This document shows positions 11,597 through 21,595 of a stretch of 64,000 bases of DNA, piece after piece; position 1 is the first letter of the stretch, and every line of letters starts with the position of its first letter. Source of the stretch: Acanthochlamys bracteata. Taxonomy: Eukaryota > Streptophyta > Magnoliopsida > Pandanales > Velloziaceae. The stretch covers positions 10,262,501 through 10,326,500 of the forward strand of contig CM034131.1 in assembly GCA_019914995.1 (NCBI GenBank), given 5' to 3'. The notes beneath the pieces were generated by a model. It was not told where the DNA came from and did not search any database. It saw only the letters and a list, made by a program, of their open reading frames with translations. The translations under genes were made by a program, and so were the position numbers.

Positions 11597-12536
11597 CCTT
11601 CAGAAATTACTAAAATACCACGTCAGTTATAAAACAGTTGAAGTTCTCAAGTCATCAATCATGGCTGCATGACCGTTGGTTGAGCTAAGATAAGCTTTGC
11701 GTTCAATGAATTTTTGAAACAAATAAGAAAAAGAACATTCATGTAATCTAAGTAGAAGTTTCATGTGATTGCTCTTGAAAAAATAAAAAACTGAAAAGCT
11801 GCTTGCAACCATTCTCTGGTATATATGCTTGACGAAGGTGTAGGGATTTCAGTTTCCAATAAGTAAGAACTCCTGTAGCTAATCATTCAACATCAATGTT
11901 CAGATCTTCAATGGCACAAGTAGAAACTGAATCTGTACTAGTACTGGATTATGAAGAAGAAGAAGAAGAAAGGCACCAGTGAATTGCTTGCTGTTGTTAG
12001 CATGAATGAAAGATTTGAGAAGAAAAGAAAGACAAGGTTTGCCCCACTGGAGAAAGGTATGCATGCTTTTCACCGTCTTTGTAACCTCTACCATTTAATG
12101 AACTCATAGATTTCCCTTGAAATTTTCAGACAACCACCACCATTAACATTTAATATTCAAGCAAAAAAAAAAAAAGAAGATATTACTAGAGACAAATAAA
12201 TAACAGAAAAGATTTTGGCGTAACTTGAACTACATCATGAAATTAAATTAAGATCAAAGAATAGTACCAACAAACAAAAATATGTCCAAGAAATGAAGAA
12301 AAATCCACACTCCATACTTCACCAAGCCATCAACATCCTAAATTTAATCCCTTTCCAACGTTTCATGAACAAAACCCAAAAAGGTCACTATCAATCAATC
12401 GCTGGAAAGAAAGACAAGAAAGGTTTGAAAAACTAATGAAGATCGATGAAAACATGTGGTGAACTAATGCATGCAAGAAACCTCAATCATCAACAGATTC
12501 TTGATCGATCTGCTTTTTCTGTGCTTGATGAAATCA

Positions 12537-12887
12537 TCAGTTGTGCAGAGGATTTGGTCCAGTTGGAACAAGCCGTTTATCCACTCCGAATCTTGGATCA
12601 ATTTCTACCTTGAACGGCGGTGGCTGCGGTGGTGGCTGGATCCTGCTGTAGCACCATGAACAAGAATAACTACTTCTACTTCTCTGCACCGACATTGTCG
12701 AAGTAGAAGGAGGAGAAGGTGAAGAGTTTAAAGAAGAACTTCTTGTTGTTGCATGGTGATGGTGATGATGGTGGCAAAGGTGGTGATGGCGCATGCAGGG
12801 CTCTGTGGCAGATGCATAATGTTGCAGCGTGAATAAGAGAATGCCAATCAAGATAAAGAGAACAAAGAATTCTGAAGGAGATTTCAT
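12537..12887 (-). CDS. CLE peptide precursor
   Basis: A single-exon frame of 116 residues starts at an ATG. It opens with a hydrophobic signal peptide (MKSPSEFFVLFILIGILLFT, cleavage expected near residue 27) and ends exactly in the 12-residue CLE motif RLVPTGPNPLHN (residues 105-116). This belongs with the R-type CLE peptides of the CLE9-13 group, whose motif is RLVPSGPNPLHN; here Ser is replaced by Thr. The secreted arabinosylated peptide is normally perceived by CLV1/BAM-type receptor kinases in stem-cell or vascular control. The variable middle has an unusual His-rich cluster (HHHLCHHHHHHH) and Ser/Pro-rich tracts. The gene stands alone, with intergenic DNA on both sides. Confidence 0.93.
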   Translation of the reverse strand: MKSPSEFFVLFILIGILLFTLQHYASATEPCMRHHHLCHHHHHHHATTRSSSLNSSPSPPSTSTMSVQRSRSSYSCSWCYSRIQPPPQPPPFKVEIDPRFGVDKRLVPTGPNPLHN

Positions 12888-12929
12888 GGTGATTTTGCAG
12901 AGAGAATGAACGAGAGAGAAGAATGGTTT

Positions 12930-14110
12930 TTGAAGATGAAGAGTATAATGGTGGTGAGACGTTTTAAAAACTTCAGTGGCAAGAGACCCATGAACACATT
13001 GAAAGTTTTTGAAGATGAAAATGGTGCTTTAAGGAAAGATCTTGAAGATTAACAGTGCTTTAAATTTAGTTCAAACTAGTTAATTCGAACGTAGGTTGTC
13101 CCTTGAATATCTCCCTCAGCAGTTAAAAATCATCTTTTAATTACTTGGGTTAAGAAAAGGTCTCAATCTATCCAAATACTTGTTTTTCACGAAGCATTTA
13201 TCAATCAGATAATGATACGCAGAGAAATTTTTGCTACAAATTAATTACCAGAATTAAGGATTCTGTTTGAAATGAATTAAACTTTTGCATACCAACAGAT
13301 CTATAGGAGCTTGAACTAAAAGTAAAGGAGATGGCTGCAAGTTCTCCGTGATATATAGAGCGAGACTTTATCATTAATGGGCACAAGTAAAAGCTTTTTC
13401 AAGATGTACAATAACAAAATTCAGATGACAATTCATTGTTTGTATATGATGAATGTGGGGGAGGGGAGGGGAGGGAGTTTGGCATTTTACCAGATTGGGT
13501 TGGACAATAGAATACCCCAAGTAGAAGAGTTGCGCTTCGTGACTTCGGGTGATTTTGAAAATGATTATTAAATAAAATTTTTTGAAATAAAAACTATTTT
13601 ATTTTTAAAAAAAGAATTTAAAAATAATAAAAATATATAATAAAAAATTTTTTAAATAAATTTTAATTTTATAAAAATATATTAAAAAAATATATATTTA
13701 AAAATTAATTTTTTATCAAAAGAGTTTCAGTTTGAAATTATTTATAAAATAAAATTTTTTTGAATAAAAATTATTATTATTTTTTAAAAAATAAATTTTA
13801 TATTTATTATTTTTTTAAAAAAATAAAAATATATTAAAAAAGTTTTTATTATATAAAATTTTTTATATTATTAAATAAAAAAATTTAAAATAGAACGTTT
13901 GAAATACAATTCCAAACGCACACTTAAAGCGGGCTTGGTGAAAATAGTCAAAAATAAACCTTTACTCTATGATCTCTATCTCTAATGTTGATTTGTGACA
14001 ATTGATTAATTAGCGGTGTAATAATATCAGCATTCGACATTGATTAACTGAGTAGGGTTTGAGATCTCTCTCTGTCGCTTTCTTCTACTGAGCTTGAAGT
14101 CAGTGATCTC
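12930..14110. other. Intergenic DNA between CLE and BAG genes
   Basis: No gene is seen. 13555-13905 holds two tandem AT-rich repeat-like stretches, each with AATAAAATTTTTT followed by long A/T runs, and ends with AAACGCAC. A G-rich run (GTGGGGGAGGGGAGGGGAGGG) lies at about 13455-13475. The right end is the promoter and leader of the BAG gene. Confidence 0.5.
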
Positions 14111-14136
14111 TTTCTGATTTCAATTTCAATCAAATC

Positions 14137-15708
14137 ATGGTTTGCCACAATCACCACCACCACTGCTGTGGCAACAACTGCTGCTGCTCTTGCTCCGCCG
14201 GCGCTATATACCATCCTCCTCCTCCGCCTCCGACGTGTTCCGCCGCTGACAATCTCCTTCAACTCTTAGCAACACACCTCATTCTCAACCCTCATCCACC
14301 ACCTCAGCAGCAGCAGCAACAACGACAACAAAATCATCATCAATCTCCCCCCACACATTACTCCATTAACAATCTCTACAATCAATCCCATCTTCAACAG
14401 AAGCAGCAGTTTTCTCTAATTCAATCGCTTCTAGATCGAGTTTCAGCACTCGAATCACAGCTGTATTCTTCACAATCTCCACGTCAGTCGCAACCACCGC
14501 AGCGACAAAAAACGACGGCGAGAACTACTAGAGAGAGAAAATCTCTCCGTGACCTGGCTGCGACGACGATTCAGGCACACTTCCGGAGGTACCTTGTCAG
14601 ACGGTCCCATACGCTGCGTGATCTCCACCGTCTCGCTACCGTTAAGTCGAGGGTTGCTGCGCTTAGATCGGTTTTCTCTGCTGTTGACCGCGCTGATGTT
14701 TCTCTCTATGCTGCTTCTGTTAGTGATCTACTTCGGGAGCTTCACTCTATCCAGGTATGGAATTTCTTAACCTGTTGAATGATTTAGTGATTGGTTTCTC
14801 TGTTATAGTTTTCTGGAGAAAGCAAATCAGGATGTTGGTGTTTAGCTGTTTACACAGCAGGCTTTGTCTTAATTGAATGTACCTTTGTATCTGGTTTGAT
14901 TATCTCTTGTTTAGAAAAATATATTTGGATCAGCTCTGTTCTTGTGTCAAAATTCGGCTGTATCTTTTCTTCGGAGTGATTGTCTATGGCATATTCATTT
15001 CTGATAAAACTATCTAAGTTGTAAGTTTGTTTCAGCTGAAAAATTGAACTTGGTTTCAACTAATATCTGAGCTATAATTTCTGTTTACTCATCTCTTAGA
15101 ATCTTCACATAATAGTAGGGCTGGAGCTGCACAAGCTACATTGTTCTTATTGTGCTGTAGTTTTGATTTTGTTTGATGGTCACTTAGAAGTTTTCTTCTC
15201 GTTTTATATCGGTTGTTAGAGCTCAGACCCAGTGATCCAAGAGGGGAGAAAATCAGTCATTCGGGAGCTTGGTCAGATTGAGAAATTTCTGAACAAATTC
15301 TCGGCCAAGGAGGTCCAAGATTATGGTGCATCTAATCAACAGAGAAGCCATCTGCATTCGTCGAGGACAGCTCCCAAGAAAAGGGTAAATTTCCAGAATG
15401 CCAAGAAATCTGAGCTTCCAGCGGAAGCTTATTTCCCTTTTGAGCAATTGATGCAATTTGGTGTTAGAATGAAGAATTTTGAACTTAGTGGAGAGTCTTC
15501 TGGAATCTCAGAGGAATATGAGGAGGTCAAGGAGGTCAAGGAGCTCAGTGGGGAGGAAGAAGATGAGGTTGAAGTGGAGGAGAGCAGCTCCAGAGGGTCT
15601 GCAGAAAGTGATGGAAAATCTGGAGTAGGTGGACTATTCCAGGGGCAGAAGAGACGCTGGGGCCTCTCTGCTCCTTCTCCAGTTCAAATGGAGTCCAGAA
15701 GAAGCTAG
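14137..15708 (+). CDS. BAG-family co-chaperone with IQ motif (BAG8-like)
   Basis: Two exons, 14137-14754 and 15220-15708, join in phase 0 to give 368 residues. The N-terminus is very rich in His and Cys (MVCHNHHHHCCGNNCCCSC), then Pro- and Gln-rich. An IQ calmodulin-binding motif (AATTIQAHFRRYLVRR, residues 141-156) is followed directly by a BAG-like helical region that crosses the splice junction (about residues 158-240). The C-terminus has an acidic Glu/Val/Lys stretch and ends GLSAPSPVQMESRRS. In plants, BAG proteins with an IQ motif bind Hsp70 and calmodulin and take part in stress responses and cell death. The arrangement resembles BAG8, although the exact subfamily is inferred. The second exon's stop is followed by a 3' region of a few hundred bases. 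Confidence 0.85.
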
Positions 15709-17885
15709 AGGCAATATTGCATGTGGAGCAAGTTCATGAAACATAACCTTAAGAAACTTAGATGATTTCCTCAATGGTCAGTATTTTATTGAGTGCTTTA
15801 GACTTGATTTAGGTGTAGGACTAGATTCATGTATGATTTTGGTAGTAGCAGAAGAGTAGAAATTCTCCTATTTAACTGTGGTGTAGTTTTAGTAGTAGAA
15901 CTGGTGTAGATTGCTGATCTGATTTCTTCAACATCTGCTGTTCTGCAATTATCTATTGATATTTATTTTCTTGATGGTACCTATCAGTGTTTATGACTCC
16001 GGAGTTCACATCCCACTTGAGAAGACTGTAAGTATTTGACAATTTGAGTGAAATATGGAGCCTCTGTCCTGGTTAAAACGACAATTGGTACTTGGCGCAA
16101 CTCTTTTGATTTATAACTTTTGTTTATTGCTTGTGTTACATTTTAAGTGCTGCAATGAATATGCTAGTTTGCTATGCCCTGTTTCAGTTCTAATGATGCT
16201 ACTGTTCACAGTATATTATCTATGAAGCCTGTTTACCTTATTCAATAAGTATTTAGATTATTTGAAAATTTTGAGTCTACATATTTTTTATTTCATTAAT
16301 TTTCTATACGAAAGCTTTCATCTAGGAAGATTTGTGATTGCTGCTTTATGTTAGATGTCATTTTCTTGCTATGTCAAAGAAACAATGTTGTCAGGAAGAC
16401 GCATAGAACCAAGGATGTGCGCTCCCACATGATAACCATTATTGTGCTTTTGGATGACTAATGTTATAATGCTTATCTTTTGAGGCGTATAACCATTTCG
16501 AAATGTCATGTGTTATCACTGCAACAACTCAGTTCGGATCTGAAACTATGGATAAAAAGATAGTCAGTTTGAGGTCTTCGAGAACTAGAAGAGGATCTAG
16601 AGTCCTAGACTCAAAATGCTGTTGCTTCTCCAATTTGAAGTTCCTGCAGATACTAGTTACTCAGTTTTAGTGAGCTTATATGTTTGTTGATTTCTTTTGG
16701 ATGATGGAGAGGCCAAGGGACATAAATTGATGAAGACGCTGTGGAATAGCTAAAGACTTCCAGGGCACAAAAGGAAGTCCTGTCTTCTCTGCTCTGCTGT
16801 CCCAGTTCACATGGTGCCTAGAAGAAGCAAAGGTTTTATAATATTGGATAAGGTCACTTCCCAAACTATAATTAATTGATTTGCAAATCGTGGTTCGTTC
16901 TGAGTTCTGTGTTTCACAATGTAGCATATATAGAAGTCTACTTGTTCGATGTGGCACCATTTTTTCTCGTCTCCGTTGAGCTTTTGTTATATGTTTGTTA
17001 TAATATTCCTGAGATCCTGGTTCTTTTCTGGTGATTCCTTTGTGCTTGTTTTATGTTAACTACATGGGGAGAAATCTCAACTATTGAGACTAGAAAATTG
17101 CTTTTTATAAATGTTATGCAGAATAGTGTCGGTCATTTTTCTCTAGGCAAGGCTTTTGTTTTGTTCATTTAATATAATTGTTTAGAGTGCAATTTGCAAC
17201 TCTGTTGGTCTGCCGGAGTGACAATTCTTACCTGTTTCTTGTTCTCCTCCCATCTCAGCAGTTTGTGACCTTTTCTTCATTAATTCTAATTTTCTGGGTC
17301 TTATACAATGTTGCATATTGCAGTATAGCTGTAGCGACAGTTTCATTCAAGACTTATGTACATGGGCAAAACGGATCATTGTTGTCACCCAAAATCAAGA
17401 ACTTCGTCTACCATAAACGATTAAGAACTTGTATAGACAAAATTGGTGTACAAATTAGTAAGTTGGTGCTTTTCTGTACCCAAACAAAACAAAAACAAAA
17501 GAAAGAAAAAATTAAGAACTTAATATCAGTTGATAAAGTAAAAATTACTGCTCTTAATATCACAGATGCATAACAAATTGCTGATGATGAAGATAAGCAC
17601 AAAAGAGAACTTGCTACATTAAAATAAAAGACTCAATGCCAAAGCAAAATTTGGCTCCAAATATGCTATGATATTTTCATTGTAAACGGCTGTTTGTATC
17701 ATATCTACATTGTGCAAGTACACCCCTTCCAAGTACAAATTCTTGAAACATTTCATGAGATTAAATAAAAGCAATGTGCTATGTGACCAGAAAAAATTCA
17801 ATGCAATTGAAGCTTAAAACATTGCACTGCCGTGCAGTACAACAAGCCAATATCAGCATAAAAGATACTTCCTCATCTCATTCGG
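15709..17885. other. BAG 3' region, decayed exon copy and intergenic DNA
   Basis: 15709-16000 is probably the BAG 3' untranslated region. 16745-16830 is a decayed copy of the BAG last exon, listed separately. 17178-17573 is open on the plus strand (131 codons) but has no recognisable domain and a compositional bias like intergenic DNA. 17600-17885 should be the 3' untranslated region of the minus-strand SNAP33 gene. Confidence 0.5.
16745..16830 (+). pseudogene. Decayed copy of the BAG gene's last-exon end
   Basis: GACTTCCAGGGCACAAAAGG followed by TTCTCTGCTCTGCTGTCCCA and GTGCCTAGAAGAAGCAAAGG lines up, with small gaps, with the end of the BAG exon at 15635-15715 (GACTATTCCAGGGGCAGAAG, CTCTCTGCTCCTTCTCCAG, GAGTCCAGAAGAAGCTAGAG). 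By eye, about three quarters of the positions agree over about 80 bases. No frame is kept. Sequence further upstream (16500-16740) is not clearly similar, so it is either a partial tandem duplicate or the last readable part of a complete one. Confidence 0.55.
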
Positions 17886-19535
17886 CTATTTGCGAAGCAG
17901 GCGACGGCCACGAGCGTTAGCTCCTTTGACTCTGAAATTGAGCTCTTCAACATCATCCTGCACGTGGTCCAAAGCAATGGTTTGCCTGCAATTTTACATG
18001 CAGAAAATGAGATGCATTTTAAAACTAACAAAAGAGAAAAAAACTCGCAACTATGCCACTGAAAAGAAAAAAAGAGACAATCAAGTAAGAGTTTGGCTAG
18101 AAAAAACGTGCCATTGTTGTATTTGCATACATCTAGATTCCTATTACCCTCTAGTTTAACCATTTTAAACTCTTCTATAGATTGAGTCTGTAGTAGTATG
18201 CAGATGGCAATTCAAGCGGACAGATGTTAGAGCAAACTTACTTCCAATAGAAATAGTAAAAGCATTGCTTTATGTCGAAGATTCTTTAAAAAGCAGCATA
18301 ACTTTATCTTGTTGTTTCCTATGATTCACTATATTTGAAAATGGCAGGTTTCAGAGACTACAGATGCTTTAAACAAACATCAAGAGCAAATCGAAATGCT
18401 CTGAATCTACCAGAAAACTGACATGCAGAGACACCACCACATTTTTTCAAAAGAAAAATGCCTACCTTCCTATCTCGGTACCCATGTCAACAGCCATCCC
18501 TTTAAGTTCGTCCAACAAGTTGCTGAGATCAGAAAGGGTATCATCTTGCTTTGCCTTCTCCACCTGATGCGTAGCCTTGAGATTGTTAAAGAATGAAATC
18601 ACACCAACAACAGCAATTCAGAACCAACATTTATACTAACCTCAACTTTCTGCAGAGCAGATGTGGGTTCAGAGTTATATTCCCGAGCACTTGGTAATCC
18701 CCTAGGATTTGAGGATAACCCCAACCTTTCTCTTTGCTCCATGTGGCTACCTTTTCTTTTAAATGAATCATCTGAAATATATTCAGATGGTCAAATATAT
18801 TAAGTACAAGAACATCAATTCAAATATCACTCCTCAAAAATTTATCAAGCTTACCCCTGACAAGTACAGGGCCCTTAATTGGACGACTTTTTTTGGGCTT
18901 CCATGTTTTTGAGAAGAGGCCACCAAGACTGCCCAGTAACTTTTCACCCTGAAGCAATATAAACAAAGCATAAGGAATTACCAGCTATTGGAGATGCAAA
19001 ATATCTAACAGGATGAGAAAGAAAAAGTGGAAAAACATACTCTACTAAGGTCATGCTCCATGTCAACTGCAGTCATATGAGTCCGTGTAATCTGCTCTCC
19101 CTGCTGATGCAAAGTTACAAGAGTTTTTGTAGCATCTTCTCTGATCTCTTCAGCAATCTTTCGAGCACCATATAGCATTTCTGTAGTTTCCTCAGCCTTG
19201 TATACAGCATAATTTTCAAGCTCCTGCACAGACTGGTTCTCTAATCCCCCTGAGTCGCGGAAGTCATTTTTATATACATTTCTTCGAGAAGTGAAACCTG
19301 AGTGTGAAGATGCAGATGACGTGGTCCATCCTTGTTCATCTTCATTATGACCAATGGGAGAGACTTTAACATTTGCCTTAATGACTGTGGGAGCAGAAGA
19401 AGTTCTTGCAGGTCCGACATTTGTCTCAGTGTCTGAGTCTGAGGCAAAAGGATTCGAACCTGAAGACCTGAAGTCTGTAGACTTTGGTTTAGGTACTTTA
19501 GAGACCGGTGTCTTCATCAAACCAACTTTAGACAT
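17886..19535 (-). CDS. SNAP33: SNAP25-type Qb+Qc SNARE (SNAP33-like)
   Basis: Five coding exons (19535-19041, 18948-18855, 18771-18641, 18563-18466 and 17985-17886) join in frame to 305 residues, the usual plant SNAP33 length. A Ser/Pro-rich head with SNPFASDSD precedes the Qb SNARE helix (about 99-165, ELENYAVYKAEETTEMLYGA to DMEHDLSR). A linker with GLFSKTWKPKKSRPIKGP follows. The Qc helix lies near residues 240-305 (LSDLSNLLDELKGMAVDMG to LNFRVKGANARGRRLLRK), with its central glutamine in VDMGTEIGRQ. As in other plant members, the linker lacks the palmitoylated Cys cluster of animal SNAP25. It pairs with syntaxins such as SYP111 (KNOLLE) and SYP121 in cell-plate formation and secretion to the plasma membrane. 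A leader intron runs from a donor near 20456 to just upstream of the ATG. Confidence 0.94.
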
Positions 19536-20456
19536 GTTACTACCAACAACCTTTCCACAAAACTACAGAAACAAAAATGTAACATGTAACTCAGTAGAGA
19601 AAATCGAGCTGATGACGCATTATTCACAGACTTCAAAAAATTTTAAATAAGTCAATTGCATTTTCTCAAGCGCAAGAATGTAAGAAGATGTCGCACGGTG
19701 GATATAAAATTAGAATTTATTCAAAACCCTCTTTTAAAAGGAAACTCAGTACTGAAATATCACTACAAATTTACAAGCTTCCACATTAAATCAGGACTAA
19801 CCTTACACAATAATATAGACAAAAGACTAACTTTTGGTAAATATAATATAATTGAAAGGAACATAATGAAAGGGCAAAAACCAACTTCCAACACTGAATT
19901 TATTCCAAAAAAAAAGAGCGCACGCAATATATAGCATCCTAAATTTTATTCATATTTAAGAAAGGTCCTTAAAGCTAATTCATGTGGAGGACGTTTGTTT
20001 GCTTGCAAGAACTATGCCAAACTTTCATTGACTAAGACAAGACAAAAATGGATAGACAGGAGATAAGTGTATACTTAAGAAGACATCGGCAAGGGCAAGA
20101 TTACTGATACAACTAGACTCTAAGACACATACACAAATGAAGAGAAGAAACGAAGTCGCCAGGAACAACACAAACGTTTCCATGAGTATACACAGCATAT
20201 ACCCCTAGAAAAAGCAGGTATAAAAGATTATCCCAACTATTCCACAAACTATATTCGACAATCTGCAGATTTCTAAGAACGAATCAAGATACCCAATCTA
20301 CCAAAACAAGCAAACCCAATCTGAGAAGTAAATTAACCAATTCCTAATGAGCTTACGAAAATCCAATAGATGCACAATTTAACTAGAGAAATACAATTCT
20401 AAACCATCTCAAATAACACAACTACAATCTTCAAAGAAAAAAAAGAGTTGGTTACC

Positions 20457-20625
20457 TCCACGAACTGAGGGTTTAGACGATCTCGGAACCCAGCTCCAGA
20501 GCAAAACCAAAAATCGAAAAGTTACTCAAACTAAAACTAATATCTGAAGAAATGCTTCCAACCAACAATTACACCTTCGGAGACCAACACCAACTGCTTG
20601 CTTAAAATGCCTCAGAGAGAGAAGA
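20457..20625 (-). other. 5' leader exon of the SNAP33-like gene
   Basis: On the minus strand the sequence ends CAGTTCGTGGAG followed by a good donor, GTAACCAACTC. The matching acceptor lies a few dozen bases before the ATG at 19535. This fits the spliced leader common in plant genes. The transcription start is not fixed by any clear TATA box. Confidence 0.45.
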
Positions 20626-20639
20626 CCAAGAATCCCAAA

Positions 20640-21590
20640 AAAATAATCCAAAGTCTTATTAATCATCACGCGTTAGAATCCGTCAATACCTGACTCTGAC
20701 AGGAAGAAATCCGCAAGAAATTTCTTAATATTTATCCCAACTTGTCAAATATGGTTAATTTGTTTTTTCTGCCAAAAAGTCTTTGTTCGAGTTCTTTGAA
20801 CAGATCAACAAATGGTGCGATTAAAAAATAATAACAATACTAATAATAAAACAAATATAATAGAAAATTATAAGATCGTCTTGTGTCTTATTAATATTTA
20901 CCATTTCTGGAACGCGCACGTGCCGACTGTTGAATCTATACCGTTGATGTTATATCAACGGATGAGATTTGCTGTGTCCATACAAAGACGGTAGCAAACA
21001 TCGATGTCGTCAGATTTCAGAGAGAGAGAGACGCATTGCAATGTCTTAGCAACCCAATTTGTTTTTCGACAGCACTAACCTGTCTGAATCTCAACTTCTT
21101 CGATAATGAAAAAGAATAATCGATCTGTATTAAGAAACTAAACATATCAATTCAAGAATTAAACATTCTTTAAGTAAACCGTTTCTATAAACAGCTGCAT
21201 ATCTATAAACCTATGCACAAATCAAAAGCTTGTTTTTGCAGATAACTATTATACGATTAAAATAAAAATGTCCAGTAGTGGTCGTAGATCCAACAGTCCA
21301 AAATGTGTAATTATCCAAACACAAGAACTTTCCAGCAAAATTTTACTGCATTACTTAATGTCTACGAACAGTAGTTAAGTCATAGCAAAAGTTTTACAAA
21401 AAAAAACTAATAATCAAAGAAAGAAAGGAAAGAAGAGGCCTTCGTATGTATCATTCAAGCAGAGATAGAGACCTCCTCCTGTTCTGTCAACATTTTATCT
21501 TGTTTTTCGCTTGAAATATGACATTCATACACTTCTTCGCTGCTGCGCGCTTTGGTTAGAATGAACATACTGATTGCATCAGGCAGTGCT
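20640..21590. other. Intergenic region between the SNAP33 and zinc-finger genes
   Basis: No gene is seen. The left part is the upstream region of the SNAP33-like gene; it contains a short GA run near 21020 and, around 20918, CGCGCACGTGCCGAC with a G-box core (CACGTG). The right part, from about 21240, is probably the 3' region of the zinc-finger gene. Confidence 0.4.
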
Positions 21591-21595
21591 TGACA

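Larger units (their letters stand above)
9412..12530. other. Intergenic DNA between the GAUT relic and the CLE gene
   Basis: No intact gene is seen. 10360-10900 is GC-richer and open in several frames on both strands; it could be an old first exon and leader of the GAUT relic, but the protein match is weak. 10910-11150 is an AT-rich repeat-like stretch. 11520-11600 has promoter-like motifs. 11620-12100 has two minus-strand frames of about 60 codons with no recognisable features. Confidence 0.45.

Noticed and set aside
11627-12094. Two minus-strand frames of about 60 codons as a second small secreted peptide gene
   Set aside because: No signal peptide followed by a conserved C-terminal motif, so not comparable to the CLE gene nearby.
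17178-17573. Plus-strand frame of 131 codons
   Set aside because: No domain, and a composition like the surrounding intergenic DNA. It runs into what should be the 3' end of the SNAP33 gene. Treated as chance.
20812-20994. Plus-strand frame of 60 codons
   Set aside because: Starts with an Asn/Thr/Lys low-complexity run. It lies in the upstream region of SNAP33 and has no conserved features.
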